The notes under the pieces: model-generated
What the model was told of the DNA's origin: nothing
What the model saw: only the letters and a program-made list of their open reading frames with translations
The model's database searches: none
Assembly (NCBI GenBank): GCA_023410875.1
Contig: JAEYPH010000053.1
Coordinates: 1-25,180, forward strand
Origin: Bacillota bacterium
GTDB lineage: Bacteria; Bacillota; Clostridia; Christensenellales; UMGS416
DNA length: 25,180 nucleotides
Reading direction: 5' to 3'
In this document: positions 15,430-23,376 of the stretch, piece by piece
How positions within the stretch are numbered: position 1 is the stretch's first letter
Layout of the letters: each line of letters begins with the position of its first letter
Translations under genes and position numbers: made by a program

Positions 15430-17043
15430 ATGAAAAACATGAAACGGCTGATCGACTCATCCCTTCACAACGAAAGAGGCGCTGCGTTGGTGGCGGTCTT
15501 TCTGGTTTTGATGGTTTTGCTCACACTGGGCTTGGGCGTCATGGCGCTATCCATGGGCAGCGCCAAACAGGCCGTTGTCACAGATACCTATGAGAAGGCT
15601 TACTACGCCGCCGAAGGCGGCGCGCAACAGGGCGTGGAATATCTGCGCAGCCAGGTTCTCCGCGTGTACAGCAACATCAAAAGTGATTTGGCGTCAGGCA
15701 TCACCTCAAGCAACAACGCCACCTCTTTTTTCAACAACCTAAACACCAGCATCACCAATTCGGCGACCAAATTCAACCCCGTGCTGACGGAATCTTCAGG
15801 CGCGGCCTCCGTTACCGGCCTCACTGCCTCCATCGCCGCTAGCGCCTCCGGTATAACGCGTACATACACAATTACATCTACCGCCGCAGGTGGAGAAGCG
15901 CGCCGGATTGTCGTTGGCAAAATCGATGTCACCTTCAAAGAAGTCACCGTGAGCAGCGGCGCTTTGACACTAAGCGACCACGTTGTCATGACAGGCGGCA
16001 CCTTCCACGTGGTATCCGGAGACAATCGGGTGAACAACCCCGCCACCGTGCTCTTTGGCAGCTATGACAACCCGAACACCAACCCTTGGTACGATGGGTT
16101 TGTATATGATGACAAGCCCAATACGTCCAATTGGATCAATCCTGGGCTGGCAGGTACTCTGACGTGGGAAATGGAGTATCCAGGCTATTCAAACGAAGCG
16201 AAATACCCAAATGCACCGTCCATTGCCCCCATTGCCAATGGAGCATCCGTAACCAACGCCGCCTTTAAAAACCCGCCATACAACTGGACGGTTCCATCTC
16301 CCGTTTATCTGGAAGGGGCTCCCGGCGCCAGTTACTCCGTCAGCAATTTCAGCATCATCGGCGGACAGGTTGTTTCAACGGGCAATCTGAGCATTTCGGC
16401 CCCCAACATCACCGGCACCGCGGACAAGTATGTCAAAATATACTGCAGCGGAGATTTGACGATCAGCAGTTCAATCTTGAAATATGTAAAGATATTCTGT
16501 GACGGAAACCTGACCATCAGCGGCGGTTCCGGCACCAGGAACTGCAAAATCTACGTCAAGGGAAATGTTACACTGTCCACCGTCATCGAAGATGATACGA
16601 TTATCTGTGGAAAAAACCTAACCCTGCAGGGCAACTCGGCCAACCGATGCACGATCTATGCCAAGCAGAAGGTCACCATGGACAGCAATAACCGGACCAA
16701 CATGAAGATATACTGCGACGTTCTCTCCACCTCCGGCGGTGGTATCGGTGGTGATACGATCGTATACGCGGAAAGCTCGCTGAACCTTTGCGGCAATGTT
16801 GCGGGCCTGTTCTATACCAACGGAACGGCCAAGATTGGTACTCCTCAAAATGGCAGTCTCACCGGTCAGGTTGTGGCCAAGGGCGACACCTACACATACG
16901 GATATCAGTTCAACAAAGACCCTAACATCTCCCGCCTGTACGATGACGCATTTGTAACGTCCACAGGGTCTGCCACGATGACCATTACGCTTCCGCTGAA
17001 CACTGAAATTTTCCAGACTCCCGCCACCATTGGTGAGCAATAG
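15430..17043 (+). CDS. PilX-like minor pilin with a C-terminal beta-solenoid
   Basis: This 537-residue protein has a PilX-type N-terminus, with a leader ending ERG (residue 17) and then AALVAVFLVLMVLLTLGLGV without Glu 5, as in PilX proteins. YYAAEGGAQQGVEYLR follows, a feature of PilX-family N-terminal domains. Residues about 311-477 hold at least seven short repeats of the type KIYCSGDLTIS, KIFCDGNLTIS, KIYVKGNVTLS, TIICGKNLTLQ, TIYAKQKVTMD and KIYCDVLS, suggesting a right-handed beta-helix like bactofilin or DUF7305-type domains. GGAGGG lies 6 nt before the ATG. The protein is likely exposed at the pilus tip; this is inference. Confidence 0.82.
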   Translation: MKNMKRLIDSSLHNERGAALVAVFLVLMVLLTLGLGVMALSMGSAKQAVVTDTYEKAYYAAEGGAQQGVEYLRSQVLRVYSNIKSDLASGITSSNNATSFFNNLNTSITNSATKFNPVLTESSGAASVTGLTASIAASASGITRTYTITSTAAGGEARRIVVGKIDVTFKEVTVSSGALTLSDHVVMTGGTFHVVSGDNRVNNPATVLFGSYDNPNTNPWYDGFVYDDKPNTSNWINPGLAGTLTWEMEYPGYSNEAKYPNAPSIAPIANGASVTNAAFKNPPYNWTVPSPVYLEGAPGASYSVSNFSIIGGQVVSTGNLSISAPNITGTADKYVKIYCSGDLTISSSILKYVKIFCDGNLTISGGSGTRNCKIYVKGNVTLSTVIEDDTIICGKNLTLQGNSANRCTIYAKQKVTMDSNNRTNMKIYCDVLSTSGGGIGGDTIVYAESSLNLCGNVAGLFYTNGTAKIGTPQNGSLTGQVVAKGDTYTYGYQFNKDPNISRLYDDAFVTSTGSATMTITLPLNTEIFQTPATIGEQ

Positions 17044-17068
17044 CATTCACCCGAAAGGAGCCACACCC

Positions 17069-18091
17069 TTGCCAGTCATACAAAAGAAACGAATCATCGG
17101 CCTGGACATCGGCTCGTCCGCCGTGAAGATCGTGCAGAGCAACGGCAGCAACCGCAACTGGAAGTTCGGCTTTGCCCAGTTGCCCGATGGCGTCATTACC
17201 GGCAACACGATCAACTCCTCTAAGCTGCTGGCCAACACGGTCAAGCGAGCCATGAACGCCGGTCACATCCGCGGCGGCAGCGCGGCCTTGAGCATCAGCG
17301 GCAGCGATGTCATCATCCGCAGCGCGGTGTACCCCCGCATGAACGCGGACCAGCTTCGCCAGAATGTCATCGACGAGATCGCCGGATATCTGAGCGTGAA
17401 GCCGGAGCTGTATCACATCGATTACAAGATCACCGAGTTGTTGAGCGAAGGAACCGCGCAGCAATACCGCGTGATGATCGTCGCCGTGCCCAAGAACATC
17501 GTGACCCCCTATCTGAACGCGCTGTCCCTCGCCGGCCTGAAGATCACCTCGGTGGATGTTGCCGCGAACATCAAGGAAAAGCTCGTCAACGCGCTGGCTG
17601 GCACCGCCCAGCATTTTGCCGTCATCGATCTGGGCATGAACAGCACCGTCATCGATACGTTCCAGAACAACCGCTATTTCATCAACAAGGTTTCGCAGGC
17701 CTGCGTCAACGGCGCGGCCCAGGACCTGGCCAGCATTCAGAGCACCGACCAGTTGCGCGCCACCGAGATGCTGTTCGGCGACGGCATGAATGAAGCAAGC
17801 ATTCAGGTCGTCAATACCTATGTTGACCAGATCGTCTTCGACGCCCAAAGGGTGCTGGACTACTTCCGCTCGCGCAACAACCAGCAGCCGATCACCGAGA
17901 TTTATCTGTGTGGCGGCGGGGCGGCCATCCCGAGCATCACTTCCCTGTTCCGCGACAGGCTTGAGATGCCGGTCACCAGCATGTCTGATGTGCTTTCGGG
18001 GGTGCTCACCATCAGCCGCACAAAGGCCAGTCTGAACCTTGCGTCGTTTGCCTGCGCTGCCGGCGCAACGCTATTGGAGGTGGATGGTTGA
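17069..18091 (+). CDS. pilM: Type IV pilus assembly protein PilM (actin-like ATPase)
   Basis: This 340-residue FtsA-like cytoplasmic protein would connect the pilus motor to PilN. The N-terminal phosphate 1 motif is IIGLDIGSSAVKIVQ; the phosphate 2 motif is FAVIDLGMNSTVID; the adenosine motif is IYLCGGGAAIPSI near the C-terminus. The start codon is probably TTG at 17069, because AAAGGAG (17054-17060) lies 8 nt upstream. An earlier GTG at 17030 would overlap the previous gene without a Shine-Dalgarno. It is followed at once by pilN. Confidence 0.9.
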   Translation: MPVIQKKRIIGLDIGSSAVKIVQSNGSNRNWKFGFAQLPDGVITGNTINSSKLLANTVKRAMNAGHIRGGSAALSISGSDVIIRSAVYPRMNADQLRQNVIDEIAGYLSVKPELYHIDYKITELLSEGTAQQYRVMIVAVPKNIVTPYLNALSLAGLKITSVDVAANIKEKLVNALAGTAQHFAVIDLGMNSTVIDTFQNNRYFINKVSQACVNGAAQDLASIQSTDQLRATEMLFGDGMNEASIQVVNTYVDQIVFDAQRVLDYFRSRNNQQPITEIYLCGGGAAIPSITSLFRDRLEMPVTSMSDVLSGVLTISRTKASLNLASFACAAGATLLEVDG

Positions 18092-18092
18092 T

Positions 18093-18791
18093 ATGATACA
18101 GAGCCCAACTCCCGCACCAAAAGCAAAAACAAGCGCCGCGATGATCTCCGCAGGCGTGCCGCTCAAGCGCGACATCAACCTGATCTCCAACCGCGAGGCC
18201 CAGGAGAAGCTGGCGCGCCGCGGGCTGTTCGCCATCGCAGCCTTGGTGTTCCTTGCGGGGTTCGCCTATTTCGCCTTCTATATGCCGTTGATGGCTGGCA
18301 AGCTCATGGAATCCACACTGCTGGGCGTCAATCAGCAGCTCGCCGCTTACAGCAAAACCGATGAAGACTTCAACAAGCTGACGGCGCGGGTCCAGAATTT
18401 ACAGACATTGGTGGATTCCGTCGCCGCTTCCAAGAGCACCGACAAGAGCGGCTATGATTATCTGAAGATGATCGAGTCCGCTTGCCCCGCCTCGCTCTTT
18501 CTGACGCAAATCATGTTTAACAGCAATGATATCACGCTGACCGGCGTGGCGGACGCGGACAGCGACGTGGCGCAGCTCGTCGTGAACATGCAAAGCTATC
18601 CCGACTTCAGCCACGTGACGGTTACATCCGTAACAACGAAGGAGGCCGTCGAGGGAACGGTGGCTGCCGAGCCAGCCCAAACACCCGGCGCCCGAGAGTT
18701 TGTCATCGTCGCCTCCTTCCCGCAGCCCGCGGCAGCTGCCGCAGAAGCGCCCGCAGCCACACCCGAGAGCAACGGAGGGAGCGGAACATGA
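18093..18791 (+). CDS. pilN: Type IV pilus assembly protein PilN
   Basis: This 232-residue bitopic protein has an N-terminal cytoplasmic segment containing RDINLIS, the counterpart of the INLLP motif that docks into PilM. A membrane helix follows at about residues 45-65 (GLFAIAALVFLAGFAYFAFYM), then a coiled coil and a ferredoxin-like periplasmic-side domain ending in an Ala/Pro-rich tail. The start at ATG 18093 follows GGAGG by about 11 nt; a downstream ATG at residue 17 would still retain INLIS. The stop overlaps pilO by 4 bases (ATGA). Confidence 0.88.
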   Translation: MIQSPTPAPKAKTSAAMISAGVPLKRDINLISNREAQEKLARRGLFAIAALVFLAGFAYFAFYMPLMAGKLMESTLLGVNQQLAAYSKTDEDFNKLTARVQNLQTLVDSVAASKSTDKSGYDYLKMIESACPASLFLTQIMFNSNDITLTGVADADSDVAQLVVNMQSYPDFSHVTVTSVTTKEAVEGTVAAEPAQTPGAREFVIVASFPQPAAAAAEAPAATPESNGGSGT

Positions 18792-19576
18792 AACTGACCA
18801 AACGCGAAACAACGCTGATCGTCGTCGGCTTCCTGGTCGTTGCGGTCGTCGCCTATGTGTTTTACTTTGCCATGCCCCAGGCCGACAAGCAGGCCGCGCT
18901 CACCACGCAGATATTGACAGCCAACTCCACGCTGCAGACGCTCAAGGCCAAAGCCGTCGCCATGGAGGACCTTAAAAAGCGAGCTGCCTCCCTGGAGGAG
19001 CAGCTGAGCTCTGAAACGCGGAACATTCCCCATGGCTCCAACGACGCGACCATCCTGCTCTACTTGCGGCAATTGGCAGACAGAGCCGGCCTGGACATCT
19101 CCGTAACTTTTTCGGACCATGTCAACGAATCGGGCGCTTTCCAGAGACGCTTGGTCGCCATCGATGGCAAAACAAGCTATGCCAAGCTGAGTGCGCTGCT
19201 CAGTGAGCTCAGCAAGCAAGAGCTCTTCAACAGCGTGCAGGTCTTCTCCGCCGCGTATGAGCCTCCGGTGGAGATTGACGAAGCTCCAACCATTGCGGTC
19301 ACCCAGCAAACCGCATCTCCCACTCCCACTCCCACTGCCACTGCCACTCCCACTGCCACCACGACAGCGAGTACCTCCAGCACGCCTACGGCGACCCCCA
19401 CACCAACGCCTACTCCAACTCCTACGCCAACACCCACCCCCGGACCCACCGACACGATCCGGTTCCACATCGAGCTTACCTTCGATGCCTTCCAGCTGCT
19501 GGATGGCGAGCAGCCCTCCAGCCCGTCGGTCGCAGCCGAGGTGAAGGAGCGCGCGGATCAACTTTTCCCGGATTGA
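18788..19576 (+). CDS. pilO: Type IV pilus assembly protein PilO with an inserted Pro/Thr-rich linker
   Basis: This 262-residue bitopic protein has a membrane helix at about residues 9-29, then a coiled coil and a ferredoxin-like fold. The core has KTSYAKLSALLSELSKQ and FNSVQVFSAAYE. About 45 residues of Pro/Thr/Ala low complexity (roughly 176-220) follow, and then the strand DTIRFHIELTFDAFQLL. PilO is usually about 200 residues, so the linker accounts for the extra length. GGAGGGAG lies ahead of the ATG, which overlaps the pilN stop by 4 bases. It is the last gene of the cluster and ends at a strong terminator. Confidence 0.88.
   Translation: MKLTKRETTLIVVGFLVVAVVAYVFYFAMPQADKQAALTTQILTANSTLQTLKAKAVAMEDLKKRAASLEEQLSSETRNIPHGSNDATILLYLRQLADRAGLDISVTFSDHVNESGAFQRRLVAIDGKTSYAKLSALLSELSKQELFNSVQVFSAAYEPPVEIDEAPTIAVTQQTASPTPTPTATATPTATTTASTSSTPTATPTPTPTPTPTPTPTPGPTDTIRFHIELTFDAFQLLDGEQPSSPSVAAEVKERADQLFPD
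19315..19448 (+). repeat. Hexanucleotide-type low-complexity tract in pilO
   Basis: Repeats of CCCACT and GCCACT (about 19319-19360) are followed by degenerate CC(A/T)AC(T/G) units, encoding TPTPTPTATATPT-like sequence. The six-base unit keeps the frame when copy number changes. Confidence 0.8.
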
Positions 19577-19592
19577 ACAGCAGCGATTGCCA

Positions 19593-19628
19593 AAAGCGGC
19601 CCGGAAGCCAACGCTTCCGGGCCGCTTT
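19593..19628. terminator. Bidirectional terminator between pilO and the diguanylate cyclase gene
   Basis: AAAGCGGCCCGGAAGC (19593-19608) pairs perfectly (16 bp) with GCTTCCGGGCCGCTTT (19613-19628) around the loop CAAC. A and T runs at the base serve both strands. Confidence 0.9.
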
Positions 19629-19640
19629 CATGCACGGGAA

Positions 19641-21842
19641 TTATTGTGCCTCATATACCTGTACGCAATTACGGCCTTTGTCCTTGCCCTCATACAGCGC
19701 GTTGTCCGCCCGCATAATCAGATCGTCGATCGTGGCGGTTTTATCGCTCTCGCACAACCCGATGGTCATGGTGATGTGCAGGGTGTGCTCGCGAAAATGA
19801 AACGCCGTCGTGGCGATCTTATTGCGCAGGCGTTCGGCAAGGGAAATTGCCTTCTGGGCAGTGGTCTCCGGCAGCAGGATCAGAAACTCCTCGCCCCCCC
19901 AACGGGCCAGACAATCCTGCTGGCGCAGCATCGCCTTCATCTGCTCGGATACGGCAATCAACACGTGGTCTCCACAGGTATGGCCATACGCATCGTTGAT
20001 CTTCTTGAAATAATCGATATCCACGATCATCAGCGTGAACTTTTTTCCATAACGCTGATACCGCCGATACTCCTCCTCCATTTTATCGATGATATGCCGG
20101 CGGGTGTAAAGACCGGTCAACGGATCGGTCTTGGAGAGCAGATCCAGCTCCCTTGCCGTCACCTTCAACGACTCGGACTGTTGGGAATTGTTCAGTGCAA
20201 TGGCAATATAGCTGGCCAGCGCCCGAATGATATCGACATGATTGCTTTTGTAGGCATCCGGACAATAGCTCTGCAGCGTCAGCACGCCCAGCACTCGGCC
20301 CGCAATCAGCAGCGGACAGAACACCGCCGAACGGGGCTGCTGTCCATTGGTTACAAATACATCGTTGTTCTCTTCGCTGGCAAGATCATTGTCCACCGCG
20401 AAGACGCCTGTGTGGACGCATTCCATCACATAACCGTCGTCACTTCCCTCAATGCGAAAAGCCGAGCGACGTTTCTTGTCCTCTATGACAAAATCCATCT
20501 CCACGGCGTCGATCACGGCGTTGTAGAATCCGATGGCGAACACCCTGGCATCCATCAGTCGGTTGACGCTCAGATAAATGGTATTGAGCACATCTTCCAG
20601 ATCCAGCAGTGCCGTGATGCGCTGCCCTATCTCGCTGATGATCGTGATGAAACGGTTGGATTGCTCCAGTTGCAAAGCTTTCTGCTCTATTTCGTCGGAC
20701 TTCTGCTTGAGTTCAATGTTACGCAAACGATAAATTTCAGCATCCTTATGGGCCTGCTCGATGCGGAACTCCGTCTCATACTGGGTGATGCGCTGCTCCA
20801 TGTTGCGGATATCCAGCGCTCGGCTACGTTCCATATACTGCTTATAGTGCTGCAGTGCCTGCGCACAGTCACCGAGTTCCTCATAGGCTTGGGCCTTCAC
20901 CTGGTGGATGTCCCTCATCAGCGCGTTAGCCTCAATCTCCTCGGCGCTGGATTGCACCTCATTGATGGTCTCCACGGCCCAGGCCGCATGGCCTTGCAGC
21001 AGGTGCAATCGGGCAATGTCCAGTGAAGAAACGATGAGACTGAACTTGGAGCCCGCCCGTTGCGCAGCTTCCCGGGCCTTCAGGAAGCTGTCCAGCGCCA
21101 GGTCATACTGGCCCATCTTCCTGTAGATGAGGCCAAAGGCATTGTAGCAATTGTGCAGATCTTGATCCGTGTGCTTGTGCCGGTTCAGCTCAGTCAGCGC
21201 CATCTTGTTGTAGCGCAGCGCCATTTTGGTGTCGCCCACATCCAGTTCCGTTTCGGCAATGTTGATGAGCACTGTGATCTTCATCGTGCCTTCGCAGCTG
21301 CGAGCCAGCTCGTAGGCTTTGAAGAAATAGTCCAGCGCCTCGGTCGATCGTCCGGTTTCGGCAAAAATGTAGGCGATATTGTTATACAGGATGGCAGTAG
21401 TGGGATAAGGGCCTTCCCTGACATCATAACCGCTTTCGGTCAGCAGCTTGACGCCCTTGAACAGGTTCTCCAGCGATTTGTCAAATTTTCCGTAGCGGCT
21501 GTAGATGAACCCCAGAACGCGGTATGCCCGAATCTGCCCAACGATATGCGCCCGTTCAAGAAAGACCTGCAGCGCCAACAGTGCATCTTCGACAGCCTCT
21601 TCGTATTGATCTGCGCCGCCTTTGCAGCGGGCCAGCAAAAGTTGGCTCTCGGCCAGTTCATCCGCGCTGCCCAGCCGCTCGGCCAGGTCGTGTGCCAGCA
21701 ACGCCAGCTCCCGGGCCTTGTCGGGATCGGTCAAGGTGCATTCCCAGGCAGCAAAAAGAAGCGCTCCGATCCGGGCAGAGTCATTCTCCGGATGGGATTC
21801 GATCGAGTCATATTGGTTGGTCAATGCCTCGGTATTCGGCAT
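19641..21842 (-). CDS. Soluble TPR-GAF-GGDEF diguanylate cyclase
   Basis: This 733-residue protein should make c-di-GMP from two GTP. Tetratricopeptide repeats span about 25-340 (for example DLALDSFLKAREAAQRAG), a coiled coil 340-400, a GAF-like domain 400-555, and the GGDEF domain from DPLTGLYTRR (573) to the end. The active-site loop is GGEEF (649-653). An intact RxxD I-site, Arg 640-Gln-Gln-Asp 643, lies five residues upstream and would give product inhibition. No membrane segment or signal peptide is present. AAGGTG lies ahead of the ATG. It converges with pilO, so it is not in the pil operon, but its position suggests it may supply c-di-GMP to the pilus. Confidence 0.93.
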   Translation of the reverse strand: MPNTEALTNQYDSIESHPENDSARIGALLFAAWECTLTDPDKARELALLAHDLAERLGSADELAESQLLLARCKGGADQYEEAVEDALLALQVFLERAHIVGQIRAYRVLGFIYSRYGKFDKSLENLFKGVKLLTESGYDVREGPYPTTAILYNNIAYIFAETGRSTEALDYFFKAYELARSCEGTMKITVLINIAETELDVGDTKMALRYNKMALTELNRHKHTDQDLHNCYNAFGLIYRKMGQYDLALDSFLKAREAAQRAGSKFSLIVSSLDIARLHLLQGHAAWAVETINEVQSSAEEIEANALMRDIHQVKAQAYEELGDCAQALQHYKQYMERSRALDIRNMEQRITQYETEFRIEQAHKDAEIYRLRNIELKQKSDEIEQKALQLEQSNRFITIISEIGQRITALLDLEDVLNTIYLSVNRLMDARVFAIGFYNAVIDAVEMDFVIEDKKRRSAFRIEGSDDGYVMECVHTGVFAVDNDLASEENNDVFVTNGQQPRSAVFCPLLIAGRVLGVLTLQSYCPDAYKSNHVDIIRALASYIAIALNNSQQSESLKVTARELDLLSKTDPLTGLYTRRHIIDKMEEEYRRYQRYGKKFTLMIVDIDYFKKINDAYGHTCGDHVLIAVSEQMKAMLRQQDCLARWGGEEFLILLPETTAQKAISLAERLRNKIATTAFHFREHTLHITMTIGLCESDKTATIDDLIMRADNALYEGKDKGRNCVQVYEAQ

Positions 21843-21865
21843 TTACACTTCACCTTCAAATATTT

Positions 21866-21894
21866 AGTATGCACTTTCATTTCCTGCTTGGCAA
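21866..21894 (-). promoter_or_regulatory. Promoter of the diguanylate cyclase gene
   Basis: On the minus strand, TTGCCA (21894-21889), a 17-nt spacer and CATACT (21871-21866) give a leader of about 16 nt that includes the AAGGTG site. Confidence 0.5.
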
Positions 21895-21952
21895 TACTCA
21901 TATTGATGTAATTGCTATTTTTTATGATTTTTTATGAATATAACATGATAAT

Positions 21953-21982
21953 GAAAGCCCGGCTTTTGTGAGCCGGGCTTTC
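21953..21982. terminator. Hairpin terminator downstream of the collagen-like genes
   Basis: GAAAGCCCGGCT (21953-21964) pairs perfectly with AGCCGGGCTTTC (21971-21982) around TTTGTG. It lies 20 nt past the stop of the collagen-like gene on the minus strand. Confidence 0.75.
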
Positions 21983-22001
21983 TGGGTTTGGGTTCTATAA
22001 G

Positions 22002-23345
22002 CTAGCCGATTGTGACGCCAGCGCTGGCGTTGCCGGTGATGATGGTGGCAACGTCTATACCTGCTGTTACACTAGCCGTGAACACCATGAGCAGACGTGT
22101 CTCGGCAGTAACCGGGATGGCAAGCCCTGTCAGGATGCCGTTGGTCGCCGTTCCGACGGCAACAGCGCCTGTCAGAGGAGGAGCCAGGGTAACGGTCGTG
22201 CCGGCGACGGGCGTGAACGTTTCGTCGGGGGTGGTTGACGAGTAAAGGTCCGCAGTGAGGGTGACCGTTGTGCCGACCAATGCGACTGCAGCGCCCACGC
22301 TGAAATAAGCCGCGATCGATGTGATTATGCCGTCTCTGGGCATGGAGAAGGCCATGTTGGCCAGGCCAGTCGTGTCCAGGACGCCAGCCACCGTGGTGCC
22401 AGCCTCGTTGTTGCCAAAGCCAATCAAAGCCTGGATGCCGATTACGCCCCCGAGCGCCGTCGTGAGTGTAGCCAGCGGCCCCGAGGAGAAGGGTATGATC
22501 GCGCCAGCGCCGGTGGGGCCGGTCTCACCAGTGGCGCCAGTTGCGCCTGTAGCTCCGGTTGCGCCGGTTTCTCCAGTTGCGCCGGTCGCTCCCGTGGCTC
22601 CCGTTGCGCCAATGTCACCAGTTGCGCCTGTAGCTCCGGTTGCGCCGGTTTCTCCCGTTGCGCCGGTCGCTCCCGTGGCTCCCGTTGCACCAATGTCACC
22701 AGTTGCACCTGTAGCTCCGGTTGCGCCGGTTTCTCCCGTTGCGCCGGTAGCTCCCGTGGCTCCCGTTGCGCCAATGTCACCAGTTGCACCTGTAGCTCCG
22801 GTTGCGCCGGTTTCTCCAGTTGCGCCGGTCGCTCCCGTGGCTCCCGTTGCGCCAATGTCACCAGTTGCACCTGTAGCTCCGGTTGCGCCGGTTTCTCCCG
22901 TGGCGCCGGTCGCTCCAGTGGCTCCCGTTGCGCCGGTGGCAATGTCGTCTTCCACAACAACCAGCGTCGCCAACAGCGGGCTGATGGAAGAGTAGAAGGC
23001 CGTACCGGTGCTGGCGTTGATCAGGGACACCGTGACGGGTGCGACGGTGACATCGATGATGCCAAAGCCCACAACCTCGCCGGTCTTGATGGGTGAGTTG
23101 CCGATCAGGAAATCCCCCTGCGAGGAGGAAAGCGCGAACACTGCACCGTTGCTCGCCTGCGTAGTCTGTGTCGCCACCCACCACTCAATGGCATAACGCC
23201 CCGCCTCGTTGAAGGTGATGACTCCGGTTATGCTGTTGTAGGTGATATTGCCCGCCGAGTATACTGTGGTATCAAAAATCACATTCGACCCGGCTGCTAC
23301 CGGTACGCCTATGACTTTTTCCAGCTGTAATGCAATATTACTCAT
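22002..23345 (-). CDS. Collagen-like protein with N-terminal beta-domain and BclB-type C-terminal domain
   Basis: This 447-residue protein has three parts. Residues 1-135 are a beta-rich domain starting MSNIALQLEKVIG, with AGRYAIEWWVATQ. Residues 137-282 are about 48 Gly-X-Y triplets, mostly GAT, GET and GDI, in a 27-residue period. Residues 283-447 resemble the BclB C-terminal (exosporium) domain: PFSSGPLATLTTALGGVIG, then MAFSMPRDGIITSIAAYFS, and TRLLMVFTASV near the end. The family is linked to spore surface filaments. No signal peptide is present, consistent with mother-cell synthesis. The ATG at 23345 has AAAGGAG just upstream; the longer reading does not. It follows the other collagen-like gene by 31 nt, so both form one operon. 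Confidence 0.85.
   Translation of the reverse strand: MSNIALQLEKVIGVPVAAGSNVIFDTTVYSAGNITYNSITGVITFNEAGRYAIEWWVATQTTQASNGAVFALSSSQGDFLIGNSPIKTGEVVGFGIIDVTVAPVTVSLINASTGTAFYSSISPLLATLVVVEDDIATGATGATGATGATGETGATGATGATGDIGATGATGATGATGETGATGATGATGDIGATGATGATGATGETGATGATGATGDIGATGATGATGATGETGATGATGATGDIGATGATGATGATGETGATGATGATGATGETGPTGAGAIIPFSSGPLATLTTALGGVIGIQALIGFGNNEAGTTVAGVLDTTGLANMAFSMPRDGIITSIAAYFSVGAAVALVGTTVTLTADLYSSTTPDETFTPVAGTTVTLAPPLTGAVAVGTATNGILTGLAIPVTAETRLLMVFTASVTAGIDVATIITGNASAGVTIG
22500..22937 (-). repeat. 81-bp tandem repeat encoding Gly-X-Y triplets
   Basis: The marker AATGTCACCA (plus strand) recurs at 22611, 22692, 22773 and 22854, exactly 81 bp apart. Copies differ only by scattered single bases. 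Confidence 0.92.
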
Positions 23346-23376
23346 ATTCTGCTCCTTTATTCGTTCAGTGCCATCA

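Noticed and set aside
19587..21026. 479-codon plus-strand frame opposite the diguanylate cyclase
   Set aside because: The minus strand encodes complete TPR, GAF and GGDEF domains with a good start. The plus-strand frame has no recognisable motif.
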